Positions 20,961 through 33,036 are shown, counted from the stretch's first letter. The stretch is DNA of 64,000 bases from Siphonodentalium dalli (GCA_032622095.1 CP136066.1:167534664-167598663), one strand, 5' to 3'. The notes: generated by a model from the sequence alone, not told the origin. Translations and numbers: made by a program.

Positions 20961-22444
20961 AGAGTGTTTCCATTGTGTGGGTGTCCAGCTTTCCAATTCC
21001 ACCCCCCACCTTGAACTAGACCAAATGCCCTACTTGGGGAAATTCCATTTGCACCCTATTGTGCTGGTTAGAAAAACAAACTATGCAAACAATTTCAGCC
21101 TACATGTATGTTTGGCGTGAAATTTCCAACTGATGCTGACTGATGGGTGAGTCCAGCATGAAATTTCCTACTGATAAACTTTTTTTGTTATGTTTGGGGG
21201 AGGGGCTATGAATCCCTGGTATAAAATATGAATAATTTTCAAGATAGCAGTCAAATATTGTTGATATGATAAAACCATGCTCTGAAAGGTGCACATTTTC
21301 AAGACAGATGTAGAATGTTGCTGAGATGACACTTTATTGTGTTATTCACAAGTATTTGTATGCTCACAATCCCTGACATGTATTATTTTGTTAGATAATC
21401 GTCATTTAGTTCCAAAGTTTTCCAAAGCAGCAGACATCTTCAGGATTTTTTTTAAGCTACATGTATGTTAAAGAAAAAAGTGTTCCATACAATTCAATCA
21501 TTCTATTCTATTCATGTGTTTATCATCCAGATTGAGGCAGGGAAGCCAGTAAAATATAGGGATGTTGTTTTAGGGTAGGTAGGGTCACAAAACTTTAATT
21601 TTGGTCTCAGGAATTAAAATTTAATAATGAACTGATCACAGGTATGATAAAGCCATCATATTTGGGGACAAGTGACCTACCAGTAGTGTCGACTAGTCAA
21701 ATCCCACAAAGTCGAGTTAAAAGACGACGACTAGTCAGTACATGCAGCTGAGAATTATATACTAGTAGCTATACCCATATCCTTATTCCTCCCTCTCCTT
21801 GTCGCAATTTTCACCCATTACTAGCGCTGTTTAATGGACAATAATTCAGTGGAAATATAGCGGTTCATCAAATCATGTGATAAAAGTCTTCATAATTGAT
21901 TCAATTGATGAAAGAACTCAAGTAATATTTATGTCACAGATGTTGAAACCAAGAGATCAACACAACAGGTATAAAAAAATCGTAAAACATCAGCTTAATA
22001 ATGCGATATCGTGCACGCTATTAAACCGGAAGTATTTATTGAACATGCTATTTTGATAAACCGGTGTTCTTCAACCAATCGTATTGATTAAAACGTCCTG
22101 AATCTTTTATCAAGATTTCTCATTTTCTATATGCATTTATTATTTACCTAGGTGTACGTACATCAGCATCTCCATGGTGATTGTAGACTCGTTACATCAG
22201 CATCTCCATGGTGACCATATATACTAATTTTATCAGCATCTCCATTGTGATTGTAGATACACTCATCATTGTCATAATTCTCATTTTGGGATATTTTCTT
22301 TCAATTTCTGTTTAAAGAGTTTTCATGGAGAAGTGATCCTACATATCTTTGATTGTTGATAAATCTTTTTATTGTAATTTTCAGATGTTTCTCAGACAAT
22401 GATTTATTGTGCCACCAATATTCGGTGTATATAATTGTGTGTAC
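20961..22444. other. Non-coding stretch
   Basis: No exon seen. A short stem of gtcgactagtc and gacgactagtc lies at 21689-21737. Three near-copies of catcagcatctccatggtga lie at 22162-22255. Confidence 0.45.
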
Positions 22445-22831
22445 TTAACCCTTTACCCAACAAAACGGCCAAAACCGGCCAAATAAAGCTTCAACAGCCT
22501 AAAATATCTTCGGTCTGTCTCAATAGAACCATACAAATATGGATATCATTGGAACCGGCTCCTTGACCACATTTTGATAGTTACAGTTATGCCCTGTGCC
22601 AATGCATTCTCTTATATATGTGAGTCGACCATAGGTCGCCTCGCATATATAAGAGAATGCATTGGCCTAAAAAACACTTTTTACCATTTTTTCTTACATT
22701 CTTTAACAATTTTATAATTTTTAATGTGTTAAGCCAATGCATTCTCTTATATATGCGAGGCGACCTATGGTCGACTCGCATATATAAGAGAATGCATTGG
22801 CACAGGGCCGTTCTGTTGGGTAAAGGGTTAA
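22445..22831. mobile_element. Family B composite MITE, intact TTAA ends
   Basis: Reverse orientation relative to the copies at 12905 and 24712. TTAA at 22445-22448 and 22828-22831. Confidence 0.85.
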
Positions 22832-23101
22832 TATATCAAGGTTACACATGGCTTAATTATTTATTGTTTGGCCAGTTGAATTACATGTAGCTGATCATGC
22901 TTTTGATCTGTTGTTTCTTGTTTGTATAATACACTGTTAAATAAACAGTTATTGGTAATCCGTGTTCCTATCTCTCAGGAATCACACACCCCGGTGGTAA
23001 AATAGTTAATAATAATAAACATTTATTTGTAATCAGTGTTCTTTCCCATATTCATGTACCGCTCAGGGATAACACACCCTGGTGGTATAATAGATCACAT
23101 A
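22832..23101. repeat. Direct pair of ~80-bp units
   Basis: The segments with ctctcaggaatcacacaccc (22972) and gctcagggataacacaccct (23061) and the aataaacagtt/aataaacattt words are diverged duplicates. Confidence 0.5.
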
Positions 23102-23880
23102 ATTTCTGTGACATTTGCGGAATAAGGTTCCCAGACAGTGAATTTAGTGACCCTTCCCTGTTTACAGTGGACTGCAATCTCTGCATGGCCTCATCTGTTA
23201 TGCGAGACCTAGACGCAGGTTTAAGTTCCCAGATGGTGATGTGCACCCATTGGGCACCTCGATTATGCATGTTGTTTTCTTCCAGTTTGGGGATAAAGAG
23301 AAACTAAACTAAAAAAGAAAAGAAACTTGATAAAGAAGTTTCTATACAAACTAAACAACTTGTTAATTTTAATAAAGATACTATCCAGAGCAGAATGAGG
23401 TCCCATCAAGCCTGAGTTTAGTGAGCCTGTCATTTGCAGAATGAGGTCTCCAGAGGGTGAATTTAGTGATGCTATCCCGCATAGCGGGCTAGCATCACTA
23501 AATTCACCCTCTGTAGACCTCATTCTGCTTAGGACTCATCTTCTCTGGAAAGTTACTTTACTATCAAATTTCTATAGAAGCTTCTTCAAATAGATCGTAT
23601 TTCTATTTTAGTTCAGTTTCTCTATATCCCCAAATTGGCAAACGACACATTGCATAATCGACACATTGCATAATCGAGGTTCCCATTGGGTGTATATCAC
23701 AATATTCATAATTAGGGAACTTCAATCTGAGTCTGTCTGCCAGCCATGCAGAATGAGGTCCCCAGAGGGTGAATTTGGTGATGCTAACCCGCTATGCGGG
23801 ATAGTGTCACTAAATTCACCCTCTGGGGACCTCATTCTACAAAATGACAGGCACACTAAACTCAGACTTGGTCCCAAGAG
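23102..23880. repeat. Family E hairpin repeat cluster
   Basis: Three hairpin modules with gagggtgaatttagtgatgc and their complements (about 23105, 23440 and 23755), separated by inverted arms around ttagtttagtttctc-type sequence. Confidence 0.65.
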
Positions 23881-24049
23881 GGTGATTGTCCAACACCATA
23901 TTTTGAAGCCTGGTAATAGTTTATTTATAGGATAGAAATATCTTGTTTTACTAGAAAAGAAAAAAATTGTTTCAAGTATATTGCCAATAACACTCCATAT
24001 TTCAAACTCAATTTCTTATGACATGGCTACAAATTCTGCAAACTATTTA

Positions 24050-24150
24050 AGAATGGTCTATCTCTTCCCAGAAAGTTTTATACAGATTCCAGCGTATAAA
24101 ATAATAGATATGAATCAACAATCAAACCCAGGGACAACCCAACCCAAATA
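24050..24150 (+). pseudogene. Orphan 3'-flank fragment of a zinc-finger exon
   Basis: gaatggtctatctcttccca then gaaagttttatacagattcc and ataaaataatagatatgaat match the sequence just past the E2 stop (12087 on) and the E11 stop (36951 on). No finger-coding sequence precedes it within 150 nt. It may be a relic of a lost cassette or simply a dispersed repeat. Confidence 0.4.
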
Positions 24151-24194
24151 AAGAATAAAATATATCTTTCTCACAGACAGTGTTTCTCAACTTT

Positions 24195-24485
24195 GTTTAA
24201 AGACATATTATGTTCTTGTTCGGATGCGTAGAACTGATAAGTTAGTATTCAGGCACTATGCCAACTGGAGGAATGTAACATTCTACTACCGTAACATCGC
24301 CAAAAATCTAAAGCAAAACGACCATACCACTCCATGGAAAACATCGTCTGAACTACACTCAATTGTAAATATTTCCTTACTCGATTCGGGACACATCTAT
24401 CTGCGATAAAACTGACGAAAACGATTTCTTCATTGAGAGTCATTGCATTAAATTGATATATAAGAATGGCTGTGTGTGTTGTCAA
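24195..24485 (+). repeat. Family G interspersed repeat
   Basis: Same orientation as 9355-9655; well conserved over aaagacatattatgttcttg, and tgtgtgtgttgtc at the right end. Confidence 0.7.
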
Positions 24486-24711
24486 ATTTGATAGAAATTT
24501 GTAAAAATTACTACTTTGAACAAGATTATTCTCTATTTCTATTCGATCACCCAGCTGGAGTGTTTCACATCACTTTAAACCTTTCATGACGAGATTTCGG
24601 GCATTAAAATCCATGTAATTTTGCGAGAATTATAACATAGTGTTTCCAAGGGAATCAAGACTCTTTTACGAGAATTAAAATGAGAATAATGATTCTTATT
24701 CATGTCGGATT

Positions 24712-25102
24712 TTAACCCTTTACCCAACAGAACGGCCCTGTGCCAATGCATTCTCTTATATATGTGAGTCAACCATAGGTCGCCTCGCATATATAAGAGA
24801 ATGCATTGGCTTAACACATTAAAAATTATAAAATTGTTAAAGAATGTAAGAAAAAAATGGTAAAAAGTGTTAAAAAAAGATTTTTTTTATGCCAATGCAT
24901 TCTCTTATAAATGCGAGGCGACCTATGGTCGACTCGCATATATAAGAGAATGCATTGGCACAGGGCATAACTGTAACTATCACAATGTGGTCAATGAGCC
25001 GGTTCCAATGATATCCATATTTGTATGGTTCTATTGAGACAGACCAAAGATATTTTAGGCTGTTGAAGCTTTATTTGGCCGGTTTGTTGGGTAAAGGGTT
25101 AA
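24712..25102. mobile_element. Family B composite MITE
   Basis: TTAA at both ends, two hairpin cores, and close similarity to 12905-13303. Confidence 0.85.
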
Positions 25103-25290
25103 GGCCTGGGAGCTGCGTTGGTTCAGCATTAAAGATCCTGTGCCAGTGCATTCTCTTAAATATGCGAGTCTCCCATAGGGAGCATCGCATATATAAGAGA
25201 ATGCACTGGCTTACAAGGTCAAGCTAAATATTGTTAGGCCAATGTATTCTCTTATGTAAGAGAATGCATTGGCACAGGGTTTTCGCAAAA
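25099..25290. mobile_element. Family B2 MITE abutting a B copy at one TTAA
   Basis: The TTAA at 25099-25102 ends the B element and begins this one. Hairpin cores at about 25130-25212 and 25243-25275. Confidence 0.65.
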
Positions 25291-25326
25291 TAAGAATAAG
25301 ATACATGGGGAAAACATGAGGATAGA

Positions 25327-25376
25327 TACATAATTCTGCTGTGGTTAAAGAGTCGATTACTTAGGGCATTACTGTA
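25327..25376. mobile_element. Solo right end of family A
   Basis: acataattctgctgtggtta to ttagggcattactgta, without a left arm. Confidence 0.75.
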
Positions 25377-25793
25377 TATGCTTTAGTGATGTTGTCAACA
25401 TGAATAACAGTAGGCCAAATATAGATATAAAATATATGGTAGTTTTACATACAATTTGTACATGTAATATACGGAATATAGTATAGGCTACCTATGATCG
25501 GGCACTTGTGAGATCATTATTTTTTTTTTTATAATAAGTCAACTGATATATCCATGTTGGAGCAAGTAACATACACAGTATAATTTCAGATTGGCCATGA
25601 AATGAGTTTGTTACTATAAATAGAGAAAGAATACTAGTAGTAGGCCAGTAGGAATCCTACTGGGGTACTATCAGCAAATTGTGTAGCAGTGTGCAGCTAA
25701 TTAGAATGAAGTCACATGAAGTATAATATATACATGTACATGTAGGTCTACATGGCTTAGTAGATATCAAACGAGCACATTTTTATTTCACAG

Positions 25794-26090
25794 ACTCTGT
25801 TCCACTGTTCGTTATGTGAGCGAGGTTACAAGACTAAAGGAAGTTTCCGAGACCATTTCTCTTTCCATCATTCCAACAAAGTATATCCCTGTTCAACCTG
25901 TGGGAAGACGTTCAAGAAAACAGGTCACTTGAAGAGGCACCAAAATGTTCATTCTACTACAGGACGTGTCCGTGGCCAACAAAGTGTTCGTGCTGCAGTG
26001 ACTATTCCTGACCAACAAAATGATTATGGACCAGTTGACTCCAACCAAACTCAACAATTTGAATTCACCCGGTTCCAGTCATATATGTAG
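25794..26090 (+). CDS. E8: two-finger C2H2 terminal exon, longest two-finger cassette
   Basis: Encodes 98 residues to TAG; the fingers precede any in-frame ATG, so the exon is visible only through its acceptor (acatttttatttcacag, ending at 25793). Finger 1 uses C5, C8, H21 and H25/H26 (YKTKGSFRDHFSFHH). Finger 2 uses C33, C36, H49 and H53 (CSTCGKTFKK, helix TGHLKRH). The 45-residue tail is rich in Gln, Asn and Val and ends FQSYM. The Arg-Gly pair at residues 10-11 replaces the usual Arg-Thr/Ile/Val. It stands alone, 6.4 kb after E7 and 4.7 kb before E9, with repeats on both sides. Confidence 0.87.
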   Translation, partial: TLFHCSLCERGYKTKGSFRDHFSFHHSNKVYPCSTCGKTFKKTGHLKRHQNVHSTTGRVRGQQSVRAAVTIPDQQNDYGPVDSNQTQQFEFTRFQSYM

Positions 26091-26370
26091 CACAGCAATG
26101 TGTCAATTCCAAAAATAGTCCTGGGCGGGAGGGTCACAAATGTGACTGATTTTATTCAGTTGGTAATGCAAAATTTTATTACCGGTACTTTCAGTTGGCT
26201 GAAATAGATTCAAGTTAACCTTTGATATGAATAATTCGTGTAGAAATGTGAAAAATACTGTAATTTGCCACAATATCCCCCTGAAATACCATTCAATTTG
26301 TCGGGAAAATTGCCCTAATTTGACCGAAAATATCTCCAATTTGCCCGAATTTTGAGCTTTCATAACATTT

Positions 26371-26390
26371 GGGGGGGGGGGGGAGGGGGG
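26371..26390. repeat. G-run
   Basis: Thirteen G, one A, six G. Confidence 0.9.
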
Positions 26391-26715
26391 ACTACAGCCC
26401 CCAGCCCCTGGCTCGTACGGCTATGATATACATGTAGTAGAAAATGGCATAGAAGTCAATATAGAATTTCATGCAGTTCTAAAGAAATGCCATAGAAGAA
26501 CAATGCCAGTTGGGTTGGCCAGATACATGTATATCATGCAGAGTATCAATTTCATGAACAACTTGCATTATTTTGCTAAGTTGGTACCATTGTGAACAGT
26601 ATATGTGCTGGATATTTCTGTGTGAAAATGGAGTGAGTCCTGGGTGATAATTTAGAGTGGTGGGTTCTCCTGCCAGGAGTGAGCAAATCCCTGGTAGCAA
26701 TTCTTGGAAAGAATC

Positions 26716-27057
26716 TTAACCCTTTACCCAACAGAAGGGCCCTGTGCCAATGCATTCTCTTATATATGCGAGTCGACCATAGGTCACCTCGCATATATAA
26801 GAGAATGCATTGGCTTAACACATTAAAAATTATAGGCCATTGCATTCTCTTATATATGCGAGGCGACCTATGGTCGACTCGCATATATAAGAGAATGCAT
26901 TGGCACAGGGCATAACTGTAACCATCACAATGTGGTCAATGAACCGGTTCCAATGATATCCGTATTTGTATGGTTTTATTGAGACAGACCCAAGATATTT
27001 TAGGCTGTTGAAGCTTTATTTGGCCGGTTTTGGGCGGTTTGTTGGGTAAAGGGTTAA
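26716..27057. mobile_element. Family B composite MITE, shortened spacer
   Basis: TTAA ends. The AT-rich spacer between the hairpins is reduced to attaaaaattatag. Confidence 0.85.
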
Positions 27058-27310
27058 CCCTTCCATGACTGGAGCTTCCTGAAATTTTGCGAAAATCCTG
27101 TGCCAGTAGATTCTCTTATATATTTGAGTCTCCCAATGCCTTGCATACATGTATATGAGAATTGGTCTAACAATATTCACCGTAACCGTGTAAGCCATTG
27201 TATTCTCTTAAGCGAGTCTAGGGAGCATCACATACATGTATATAAGAGAATGCACTGGCACAAGATCATTAATGCTGTACCAGCGCAGCTCTCATCATGA
27301 AAGGGTTAAT
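27054..27310. mobile_element. Family B2 MITE sharing a TTAA with the B copy
   Basis: ttaacccttccatgactgga at the left and ctcatcatgaaagggttaa at the right. Confidence 0.75.
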
Positions 27311-27720
27311 AATAATTAACCTTGAGGCTTGACAATAATATGTGATATTATTTATGAAACGTTTCTGAGCATTTTAACTCATAACTAAATACTCATGAGT
27401 AATACTTGATTCTTATTGACTAAATTGAAATGAAACATTCTGCTGGGACACACAGCAAATAAAATTGCTCAAAGCAGGGTATTTTAATTTATTTTTTATC
27501 AAAATTGCCTGCACATGTCATTCTATGACTCATTTAATGTCCAAAGAAAGAGTGTAATGTATTCCACCGGTGCCTTGTACATGTGCCTTTGAATATAAAT
27601 AAAATATGGTGACTCTTGTAAAGAAATGAAATCTTTGTTTATCGTTGATTTGATCGGGACGAATGGCCGTCTGTTTGTTTATATTTTTGTGTAGTTTAGA
27701 TGCTGTGCTTTATGAAATGG
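27311..27720. other. No recognised feature
   Basis: Non-coding, AT-rich. Confidence 0.4.
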
Positions 27721-27906
27721 TATAAAGTAATGCCCTAAGTAATCGACTCCTTAACCAAAGCATAATTATGGGTAACTTTTCAGGATTTAGTCGGAAATAT
27801 GAGAGCTTTCCGATGAATAGCAACAAGCCATATTTCCGACTAAATTCTGAAAAGTTACCCATAATTCTGCTGTGGTTAAGGAGTCGATTTCTTAGGGCAT
27901 TACTGT
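27721..27906. mobile_element. Family A fold-back MITE, part of left arm lost
   Basis: The left arm jumps from ggaaatatga to gagctttcc, so the hairpin tip is missing; the right arm is complete. Confidence 0.85.
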
Positions 27907-28818
27907 ATCATTTGTTGCTGAATTTTTTGACAATAATAGTTTAATGATACATATATACATGTACTTCAAATGGTGTAGTGGCTGAGTCGTAAATTATCAG
28001 TTTGAAGCACTTAATATGTTTTTAAGCCAGTATAGGTCTACAATTTTAGACTCAAATGGCATTCAGGAAAATGTCTAGCCATAGTGTGGCTGTAGGGATT
28101 TTCCAAGTGTTTGAAATGTTTGATCCATTTTATGTTTGGGCTTGGTGTTCGGTTACAGTTGGAAATTCAAAAGTCTGACAAACCAAACCTCACCTTCTAT
28201 TCACGTCATTGACTCTTTTCAGATTATACGATCTGAATACAGATATTTTGGGTAAAAAAGATAGGCCCCATTCTCTTGGTTTTCTGAACAAAATTTTAGG
28301 ATTTTCACTTGATCTTATAAAGATATTTATCTTATGTTCCATTGGTATAAAAAATAAATAAATAAATGATTAATTATATAAAGAAATGTGTTCAACTGTT
28401 TGATTACAAGTTTTCGTTTTCACAATGATACTGCCTATTACTGTATACACCCATCAGTAAGCCCAAAGTTGACATCAGTTGACACAAAAACTTGGGGAAA
28501 AAATACAGGATACCATCAACCAATGGTTGCTCTATCAGCTATTTTGACTAAAGGGAATACCAACGAAAGAATACAAGCTACTCCTTGTTTATTGGTAGCA
28601 TACAACATTAGCCTCGTGTACCGGTACAAGAATACCCGGACTGACCTATTACTACTAGTATATTTTCAGTCACTCACAGAAATTCCCAATTATGAGCCTC
28701 TTGCTGTGTAGATTTTCCCAATGCAAAGGGACCAGGACCCAAAACATGTTGGAACATCCCTAAAAAATTAAGAATAGATCATTCCATTGTCTAATATGGC
28801 ATCAAGTATGGATAGAGT
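27907..28818. other. No recognised feature
   Basis: A 107-codon frame at 28388-28711 lacks recognisable motifs and is not supported as an exon. Confidence 0.4.
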
Positions 28819-29177
28819 GTGTCTGACATTTGCAGAATGAGGTCCCAGGGTGTGAATTTAGTGATGCTAGCCCACACAGCAGGGAGCTATGGGAGACCTA
28901 TGATCAGATTAAAGTTCTGCAGTCAAATTTGGTTATGTTCACCCATTTTAGTCACCTCGATTATGCTTTTTATCTGCTGCAAATTAGGAGATAAAGAAAC
29001 TGAACATGAGGTAAAAAGTAACTAACCAAATTTAATTAGAGACTATAGATACTATAGATGAGGCCTAAGCAGAATGAGTTCCTCAGAGGGTGAATTTACT
29101 GATGCTAGCCCGCTGTGCGGGGTGTAGCATCACTAAATTCACCCTCTTGGGACCTCATTCTGCAAATGTCAGACACA
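28819..29177. repeat. Family E hairpin repeat, complete ends
   Basis: gtgtctgacatttgcagaat at the left is mirrored by ctgcaaatgtcagacac at the right, with the 14083-type interior. Confidence 0.75.
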
Positions 29178-29273
29178 CTATTTCAAGGCTTGCAATTTGG
29201 GGTTGGATCTGCTGTACTACTCTAAGTAACTGGGCTTATAATGCATTTATAGCTGTAGTTAAACCATAACTGT

Positions 29274-29510
29274 ACTGCAGTTAACGATTCCATGTCTGGT
29301 GTGGGACCATGTACTGCAGTTAACGATTCCATGTCTGGTGTGGGACCATGTACTGCAGTTAACGATTCCATGTCTGGTGTGGGACCATGTACTGCAGTTA
29401 ACGATTCCATGTCTGGTGTGGGACCATGTACTGCAGTTAACGATTCCATGTCTGGTGTGGGACCATGTACTGCAGTTAACTATTCCATGTCTGGTGTGGG
29501 ACCACGATTA
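29274..29510. repeat. 39-bp minisatellite, six copies
   Basis: Unit tgtactgcagttaacgattc plus catgtctggtgtgggacca, nearly perfect. Because 39 is a multiple of three, it leaves open frames on both strands. Confidence 0.95.
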
Positions 29511-29759
29511 AATCCAGTAAAGAAACATCGCTTATATTCCTTGACTGCGGAAACTCTGTAGCTAACTGCTGACTGTCGGCAAATTTTATTTCTATTACAT
29601 ATACATGTATAACTTTCTAGAGTCGCTATTGTACTGGAAGTTGCTGATTCATACAAGTTGCTGATTACATGCCTTTTAACCACACAATCCTCTCGTTGTC
29701 TTGTGGCTATATTGCGGTTTATAACCATAACCACGTTTAAAGTTTAACCGAAATGCGGT

Positions 29760-30665
29760 TTAAGGACTTTGCTAACCCAATTTTCCCCAAATTTGATGGA
29801 GTCAAAATAAAGGTTTATGTTCACTTTTGTTAGTAATCACAGTAACCAAACACATGAATGCAACATGTTAAGAGCATTATTAATGGTGGAATATGTTAGA
29901 AATACTAAATGTGAAATTTATAGAGGTTTTTAAAATCAATTTTTTTGAACCCAAAATCAATAAACACAAAGTCCATATCAAAGAACAAAATATGGCAATG
30001 TCTACTGAACACTGTGAAGAATAATAAAATAATATTCATATTTATCAAGCATTCTTTGATAAAATTACTAAGAACCAATTGTTTACAAATCATTGAGTAA
30101 GTTACCTGACATCTCTTATAGTGAGGTGGAAGTTAAATGTTAATATCTGTGGACAGTGGTGTGTTGTGAATCTCTTGACAAAAGAATTGTCTAATCCCCT
30201 AAGGATAAAGTACAGCACTGGCTGGTCATAATCCCCATGAATCCCAACAGACTTGAGTGAACATTATCTTGACCCATCAAATTCAGTTCCCAAATAGCTT
30301 TGCTGAGCAATGAAAGCTACCATTTGTAGACAACTGCTTCCAAGCCAAAAATCTTAATAAAACTGAAGAAATGTGAGTATATCTTTATTGTTCATCATTC
30401 TTCACAGTGTTCAGTACACATACCCATATTTTTTTCTTAGATATGACCTTTAATTGTGTTTGTTGATTTTGGGTTCGAAAAAATAAATTTTAAAAACTTC
30501 TATCAATTTCACATTTTGAATTTCTAACATAATCTACCATGAATTATACTCTTAAAATGTAGCATCCATGGGTATGGTTACTGTGATTAGTAATAAAAGT
30601 GAACATAAACCTTTATTTTGGACTCCATTAAATTTGGGGAAAATTGGGTTAGCAAAGTCCTTAAT
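29760..30665. repeat. Long inverted repeat before E9
   Basis: The left arm (29760 to about 30045, starting ttaaggactttgctaaccca) is complementary to the right arm (about 30375-30665, ending tgggttagcaaagtccttaa), with a spacer of about 330 bp. Arms are about 290 bp with scattered mismatches. The right arm ends 96 nt before E9. Confidence 0.8.
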
Positions 30666-30761
30666 GGTGGAGCCACCCCTTTCGTCAGTCATTTACTTCT
30701 GCAGAAATCAATTCTGGGGTATATGTATGAAGCCTCACACTTTGTTTTGTTTCCTCTGCAG

Positions 30762-31022
30762 ACCCTATTCAGATGTGATGATTGCAACCGTGTGTACAGA
30801 TCAAAAGGCAGCTTCGTTAACCATTTTAGCTTCCATCATTCTGGCAGAATTTACCCATGTCAAGTTTGTGGGCGAGAGTTTCGCAAAGCTAGCAGTCTCA
30901 AGCGACACACCGCCATACACGATAGGACATTCCGCTGTGACTTGTGTGAATTCGTCTGTGATGCTAAGGAAAAACAGATGTACCATATCATGAAAAACCA
31001 TCCATGGGTTGGCGCAAAATAA
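30762..31022 (+). CDS. E9: two-finger exon with an added third finger
   Basis: Encodes 86 residues to TAA. Finger 1 uses C5, C8, H21 and H25/H26 (YRSKGSFVNHFSFHH). Finger 2 uses C33, C36, H49 and H53 (CQVCGREFRK, helix ASSLKRH). Finger 3 follows with the short linker DRTFR and uses C59, C62, H75 and H80, with a C66 inside. Fingers 1-2 are of the E1-E8 type, but the third finger resembles the E11-E14 class only in position, so this exon bridges the two groups. The acceptor is tttgttttgtttcctctgcag. AATAAA overlaps the stop (31018-31023). The long inverted repeat sits in the intron just upstream. Confidence 0.88.
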   Translation, partial: TLFRCDDCNRVYRSKGSFVNHFSFHHSGRIYPCQVCGREFRKASSLKRHTAIHDRTFRCDLCEFVCDAKEKQMYHIMKNHPWVGAK

Positions 31023-31329
31023 ACAATAGAGTTATCCCACCTAATTTGTATTTATCAATCCTCGTGGTTGGTCCATAGGGAAATTACCCTCATAAGTCAC
31101 AATTTCGATGTTTATTTCAGTCTTACCCCTAAATAGATACCATATCTGCCAGACTATTTCAATCACGTGATTGATCGTGTGCATACTACAAGGATATACA
31201 TGTAGGTATGTTGACAGAGAGGCTCAGCTGTTAAACTTGAATTATTTCTTGCTATTTATCACTATCACAATTTAATGCATGATCAAGTTTGGTACAGCCA
31301 TACAGTGAACAAATTCTGCTCCATTTACA

Positions 31330-31547
31330 TACAGTAATGCCCTAAGCAATTGACTCCTTAACCACAGCAGAATTATGGGTAGCTTTTCAGGATTTAGTCG
31401 GAAATATGGCTTGTTGCCATTCATTGGAAAGCTCTCCCCGAGAGCTTTCCGATGAATGGCAACAAGCCATATTTCCGACTAAATCCTGAAAAGTTACCCA
31501 TAATTATGCTGTGGGGTGTTGATTAATGTAATTAGCGCATTACTGTA
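31330..31547. mobile_element. Family A fold-back MITE
   Basis: 308 nt past the E9 stop; the arm tip is agctctccccgagagct and the right end is slightly diverged. Confidence 0.88.
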
Positions 31548-31897
31548 CATATAATGCGTCAACGAGGTCATTGCCTTATTACCAGGGCAGTGTATTGTAG
31601 CATTGCGTGAATAAGGTTTCTATAAATGGAAGAAGTTAGTTCAGAGCGAAGCGGAAATGGCCGCATCGTAGAGAATGTGGTATCAGTATAATCCTGTTAT
31701 GACTAACTAGTATATGGAACTTGGTTAACTTTGTATACACTGTATGTGTTCTTCCCACAAGTTACTTCAATGCACATTGGGCCTCTAATAACTCAGTTGC
31801 TACTGGTATGTATGGTGCATGGCACTTCAGCAAATACACATGTATAAGCCTTAGTCTTCTACTGATGGCGAAGCTGGTTTGATTTCTGATAACCACA

Positions 31898-32001
31898 TAC
31901 AGTAATGCCCTAAATAATCGACTCCTTAACCACAACAGAATTGTGGGTAACTTTTCAGGATTTAGTCGGAAATATGGCTTGTTGCCATTCATCGGAAAGC
32001 T
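31898..32001. mobile_element. Family A MITE, left arm only
   Basis: Ends at catcggaaagcta where unrelated sequence begins. Confidence 0.8.
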
Positions 32002-32257
32002 ACATGACTCCCGGTTGACGATGGTCCAATTTTAACTTTGGATTTTGGTACTAAAATTAACACATTCCACAGACTCATGCTATCAGACAGGAAGACATTA
32101 AATTAACCCTTCAACTTTGAGTCAGGTTCCGTAATGAATTCTGTAACCACCCACTGAATATTCTTATATCATTTTGGAAATGTCTTATTTTGAAACTCCC
32201 TCAATTGCATTGGGGCTGCTGGATAATAAGAACAGCTGGTATTCATTGAGACTGACT

Positions 32258-32450
32258 TACAGTAATGCCCTAAATAATCGACTCCTTAATCACAGCAGAA
32301 TTATGGGTAACTTTTCAGGATTTAGTCGGAAATATGGCTTGTCGCCATTCATCGGACATTCATCAACAAGCCATATTTCCGACTAAATCCTGAAAAGTTA
32401 CCCATAATTCTGCTGTTGTTAAGGATTCGATTATTTAGGGCATTACTGTA
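32258..32450. mobile_element. Family A fold-back MITE, short tip
   Basis: Both ends complete; the tip is reduced to catcggacattcatc. Confidence 0.88.
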
Positions 32451-32821
32451 CTTGTTATCCACGTAGAGAAGACCAAGTATTCTCGGTCCACAACAGCTTG
32501 GGATATCGGTTGGGTTGATACTGTTTTTTACCAAGTCCCCTCTTCTATAACAGAGACTTTCATTCAAAAGACGTACATGTACATGTGGAGACCAGTCATT
32601 CATATGAACCCATGAATGTGATTAATCATATGACATGTCTGCGATTAATCTTTGTCTTCAAAATGATATTTCACTTACCTTGATAGAAAAAAGTAAAGTG
32701 ATGATACAATCTTTGCATTGTTTACATGCATTTTCTGATTGCACGATAAATAAAAATTCTGGATGTTTTCCTTTGTTTACTTATAAATCTTGTTGCTTTG
32801 CCATTTATCAGACCTGATATG
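32451..32821. other. No recognised feature
   Basis: Non-coding between two family A copies. Confidence 0.4.
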
Positions 32822-33036
32822 TACAGTAATGCCCTAAGTAATCGACTCCTTAACCACAGCAGAATTATGGGTAACTTTTCAGGATTTAGTCGGAAACATG
32901 ACTTGTTGCCATTCATCAGAAAGCTCTGTGAGAGCTTTCCGATGAATGGCAATAAGCCATATTTCCGACTAAATCCTGAAAAGTTACCCATAATTCTGCT
33001 GTGGTTAAGGAGTTGATTACTTTTGGCATTACTGTA
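32822..33036. mobile_element. Family A fold-back MITE
   Basis: Full length; tip agctctgtgagagct; right end ttttggcattactgta. Confidence 0.88.

Noticed and set aside
28388..28711. 107-codon frame as an exon
   Set aside because: No domain, no convincing splice sites, composition like surrounding non-coding DNA.
29222..29561. Open frames on both strands at the 39-bp repeat
   Set aside because: A repeat length divisible by three leaves all frames open; there is no start context, splice signal or known motif.
30385..30420. catcattcttcacag as a further acceptor with finger-like HH
   Set aside because: It lies inside the inverted repeat arm and is not followed by a CxxC finger.
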